A stretch of 64,000 bases of DNA from Pseudobdellovibrionaceae bacterium (lineage in GTDB: Bacteria > Bdellovibrionota > Bdellovibrionia > Bdellovibrionales > UBA1609). Below the pieces are notes generated by a model. That model was given only the letters and a program-made list of their open reading frames with translations, was not told where the DNA came from and ran no database searches. The stretch is from the NCBI GenBank assembly GCA_020635055.1, contig JACKAN010000012.1:46020-110019 (forward strand), given 5' to 3'. Position 1 is the first letter of the stretch. The number at the start of each line of letters is the position of its first letter. The position numbers and the translations under genes are program-made. Of the stretch, positions 62,209 to 64,000 are shown one piece after another.

Positions 62209-64000
62209 CTACCAGTGCGACTTGCCCTGGCGGATTTCAATTCCCTTTTGCTTTAAGAGTGCCCTTAGCTTTTCTGAAAGTTCTACTTTGGGGCCAATCT
62301 CAATAGCAATAATTTTTTTGACGGGCTTCCAGATTTGAACTTCAAAATATTCTGGATCTGGTCCTAAACCGGAAATAGAAAATGTTCTTTTAAGATCGGA
62401 TAACTTCTTTTCTTCAGTAAATAACTGAGGTACACCTTCTAGGCTAAACTCCCAACCCCATCCTCTCGGGGACCAATTGTAATTTGAGTTTTTAATTAAT
62501 TTATGGAAAATCATTCGATACTTCCATGGCACATAAATTTGATCCCATCCATTTGGAGAGTTATATTTCACTTGTTCAGGAACTCTGGCTTTGACATAAT
62601 CCTGTAAACTACTCATGCTGTCTCCGGCAAAAAGGGAAAGTGCCTCCTTGTAATCTTGCGGATCTAATACAATATTCATGTCGCCAATCTCATGAAGATG
62701 AACAGAAACTTGTTCGGGCATTCGATCTTTGGCTACTACCCCCTCAATAATTTCAAGTCCACTGATTGTTTTAGCATCTGGTGAAGGAGCTAGGAAACCA
62801 AAAGCTGGAAGAACTTCCGCTGGGAGGGCAGCAACGTCTTCAGGAGGAAGGCCTAAAAAAGAGGCTTTTATTAAATCTTGCAAATCTCCTGAAAACGAAT
62901 TCTGAAGTGAGCCAATACCGCCATTGGATTTATTTTTGTATCCTTCATTGAGTATGCTTTCTAGATACTTATATTTAGTTCGAATTTTAATTTCAACTCT
63001 TTCTTCTTTTAAATCTTCTAATCTATAAACTTCCATTAAACGCTTTCGCCAGAGGCTCTCCTGAGAAAAGTAATCACTTACCTTTTTAATTTGACGAAAT
63101 AATCTGGATTCAAATTCTTCAAAACTTGAGAAATTAAGCTTCATAAATAACTCTTCAAAGAGTTTTTCACGATGAATTGTCAACTGATGACTGAGGGCTG
63201 ATACATCCGGTTCATGAGAGTTAATGCGGGCACTAATTTTACCTCTACTTAGTTTCATAAGTAACTTGATCCGCTCTGATTTAAATTCCATACCCTTGTC
63301 AGATTTTACAAAAAACAGGTTTTGAAGATAGGGGTAGGACCCAGCATCTATTTTATAGAAAAAAACTTGTAATTCTGTAAAAATATCTAAATCCATATTA
63401 TTTTGAGTTGCAAGATGATCCAATTTGGCTAGTGTCCTGTAAACATCACTGTTGCCCTTCATATAATTACCAATAACATTATGGCTCACCAATGACTTGG
63501 CCAGTTGGATATCCCTATCAGACCAGCCCAAATTACCAAGAACATCAAGTAATATCGGAAGGGTAAACTCATGATGGCGAGTCAAATCTCCCACTTTCAT
63601 GGCGATTGGTTTACCAATGTTATGGAGTACAATGACTGTTTCTATAAAATTATCAAAATCTTTCGGAGTTTTACCAATTCTTCTTGCGAGAGCAAATAAC
63701 TTTGGCCCCTTTTCTGCTTGGTAGATTTCAAATAATCTCTCATTGTGAATCTGAATTGAGTAACCTTCATACACACCTGAAAAATCACTTAAGAGATCAG
63801 CTAGATTATAAAAATTAGATTTGTATTTACCAATTTCAGAGCTGAGCCTTCTAAATCTTGCAACATTTGACAGTGATATATTTGGTTCTGAGAGTGCCCT
63901 TTCACAGTTTGCCAACCCAATACCCTGTCTTCTGGTCATCGTCGTTGTCTCAACAAGCTCATTGCTTAAGACGAATGAAGGGCTCATTATCAGAAATGAA
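62209..64000 (-). CDS. HD-domain-like protein, start probably outside the window
   Basis: The frame is open from 62209 to the window edge. An ATG at 63987 exists, but the residues around it (LIMSPSFVLSN) look like the end of a signal peptide, so the true start is probably beyond 64000. Residues about 90-215 resemble an HD phosphohydrolase fold: IHNERLFEIYQ, VIVLHNIGKP (His-Asn instead of His-Asp), RHHEFTLPILLDVLG, SLVSHNVIGNY, LDHLA. The altered HD pair suggests changed or lost catalysis. The C-terminal 200 residues include HLHEIGDMNIVLDPQDY and YFEVQIWKPV. These faintly recall ADP-ribosyltransferase-like toxins; this is a weak impression. Function unknown. Confidence 0.55.
   Translation of the reverse strand, partial: SFLIMSPSFVLSNELVETTTMTRRQGIGLANCERALSEPNISLSNVARFRRLSSEIGKYKSNFYNLADLLSDFSGVYEGYSIQIHNERLFEIYQAEKGPKLFALARRIGKTPKDFDNFIETVIVLHNIGKPIAMKVGDLTRHHEFTLPILLDVLGNLGWSDRDIQLAKSLVSHNVIGNYMKGNSDVYRTLAKLDHLATQNNMDLDIFTELQVFFYKIDAGSYPYLQNLFFVKSDKGMEFKSERIKLLMKLSRGKISARINSHEPDVSALSHQLTIHREKLFEELFMKLNFSSFEEFESRLFRQIKKVSDYFSQESLWRKRLMEVYRLEDLKEERVEIKIRTKYKYLESILNEGYKNKSNGGIGSLQNSFSGDLQDLIKASFLGLPPEDVAALPAEVLPAFGFLAPSPDAKTISGLEIIEGVVAKDRMPEQVSVHLHEIGDMNIVLDPQDYKEALSLFAGDSMSSLQDYVKARVPEQVKYNSPNGWDQIYVPWKYRMIFHKLIKNSNYNWSPRGWGWEFSLEGVPQLFTEEKKLSDLKRTFSISGLGPDPEYFEVQIWKPVKKIIAIEIGPKVELSEKLRALLKQKGIEIRQGKSHW

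Overview
The window is a low-GC (by eye in the mid 30s percent) Gram-negative chromosome segment. Its outer-membrane genes (lpxC, kdsA, an LptF/G permease, a TamA/TamB pair, an elongasome operon) rule out a Gram-positive host. Many small secreted or lipid-anchored proteins, two lipoproteins with the odd lipobox FQNC, HNH-family remnants and many proteases and envelope hydrolases suggest a Bdellovibrionota-type (Bdellovibrio-like) bacterium. That assignment is an inference from protein style, not from a marker gene.

Layout. 1-3.2 kb: secreted Cys-repeat protein, an IS630-type transposase remnant, and a di-haem lipoprotein. 3.2-8.5 kb: one tight forward operon of LD-carboxypeptidase, beta-lactamase-fold serine hydrolase, M48 metalloprotease and three tandem AIM24-family proteins, then a small acidic lipoprotein. 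8.9-10.8 kb: a broken tail-fibre-like surface protein with four lesions. 11-17.7 kb: lipoprotein, LPMO-like protein with a mature N-terminal His, RimK-type ligase plus AstE/AspA-type hydrolase, and a Calx-beta/beta-helix lipoprotein. 17.7-20.7 kb: a decayed island holding an HNH-family pseudogene behind a long CTAA repeat, a truncated IS630 transposase with a canonical -1 slippery heptamer, tandem repeats and further HNH-like scraps. 20.8-24 kb: Cys-rich secreted protein and trypsin-like lipoprotein protease. 24.2-33.6 kb (minus): TamA-like Omp85 with about seven POTRA domains, TamB, a TPR partner, EF-P and another TPR protein. 33.7-38.4 kb (plus): ruvCAB, lpxC, ald. 38.4-40 kb (minus): a split and frameshifted comEC. 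40.3-45.5 kb (plus): CpoB/YbgF-like lipoprotein, LysM protein, dprA and a cNMP-binding/Na-Ca exchanger fusion. 45.6-50.4 kb: LptF/G permease, kdsA, a receiver-like protein lacking its phospho-Asp, and a REC-PATAN-DnaJ-TPR protein. 50.6-57 kb: trxA, the mreC-mreD-mrdA-rodA operon (no mreB here) and ppiD. 57.1-64 kb: a subtilase joined through a membrane helix to a PilZ domain, a HiPIP, three small secreted proteins, and an HD-like protein running off the edge.

Common themes are envelope building, turnover and export, and DNA handling (ruvCAB, dprA, comEC). The most distinctive observations are the subtilase-TM-PilZ fusion, the AIM24 trio in a murein-hydrolase/protease operon, the multi-POTRA TamA, the REC-PATAN-DnaJ protein, a 57-nt hairpin repeat present identically twice directly after stop codons, and the A10 tract that splits comEC. 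I saw no rRNA, tRNA or CRISPR array.
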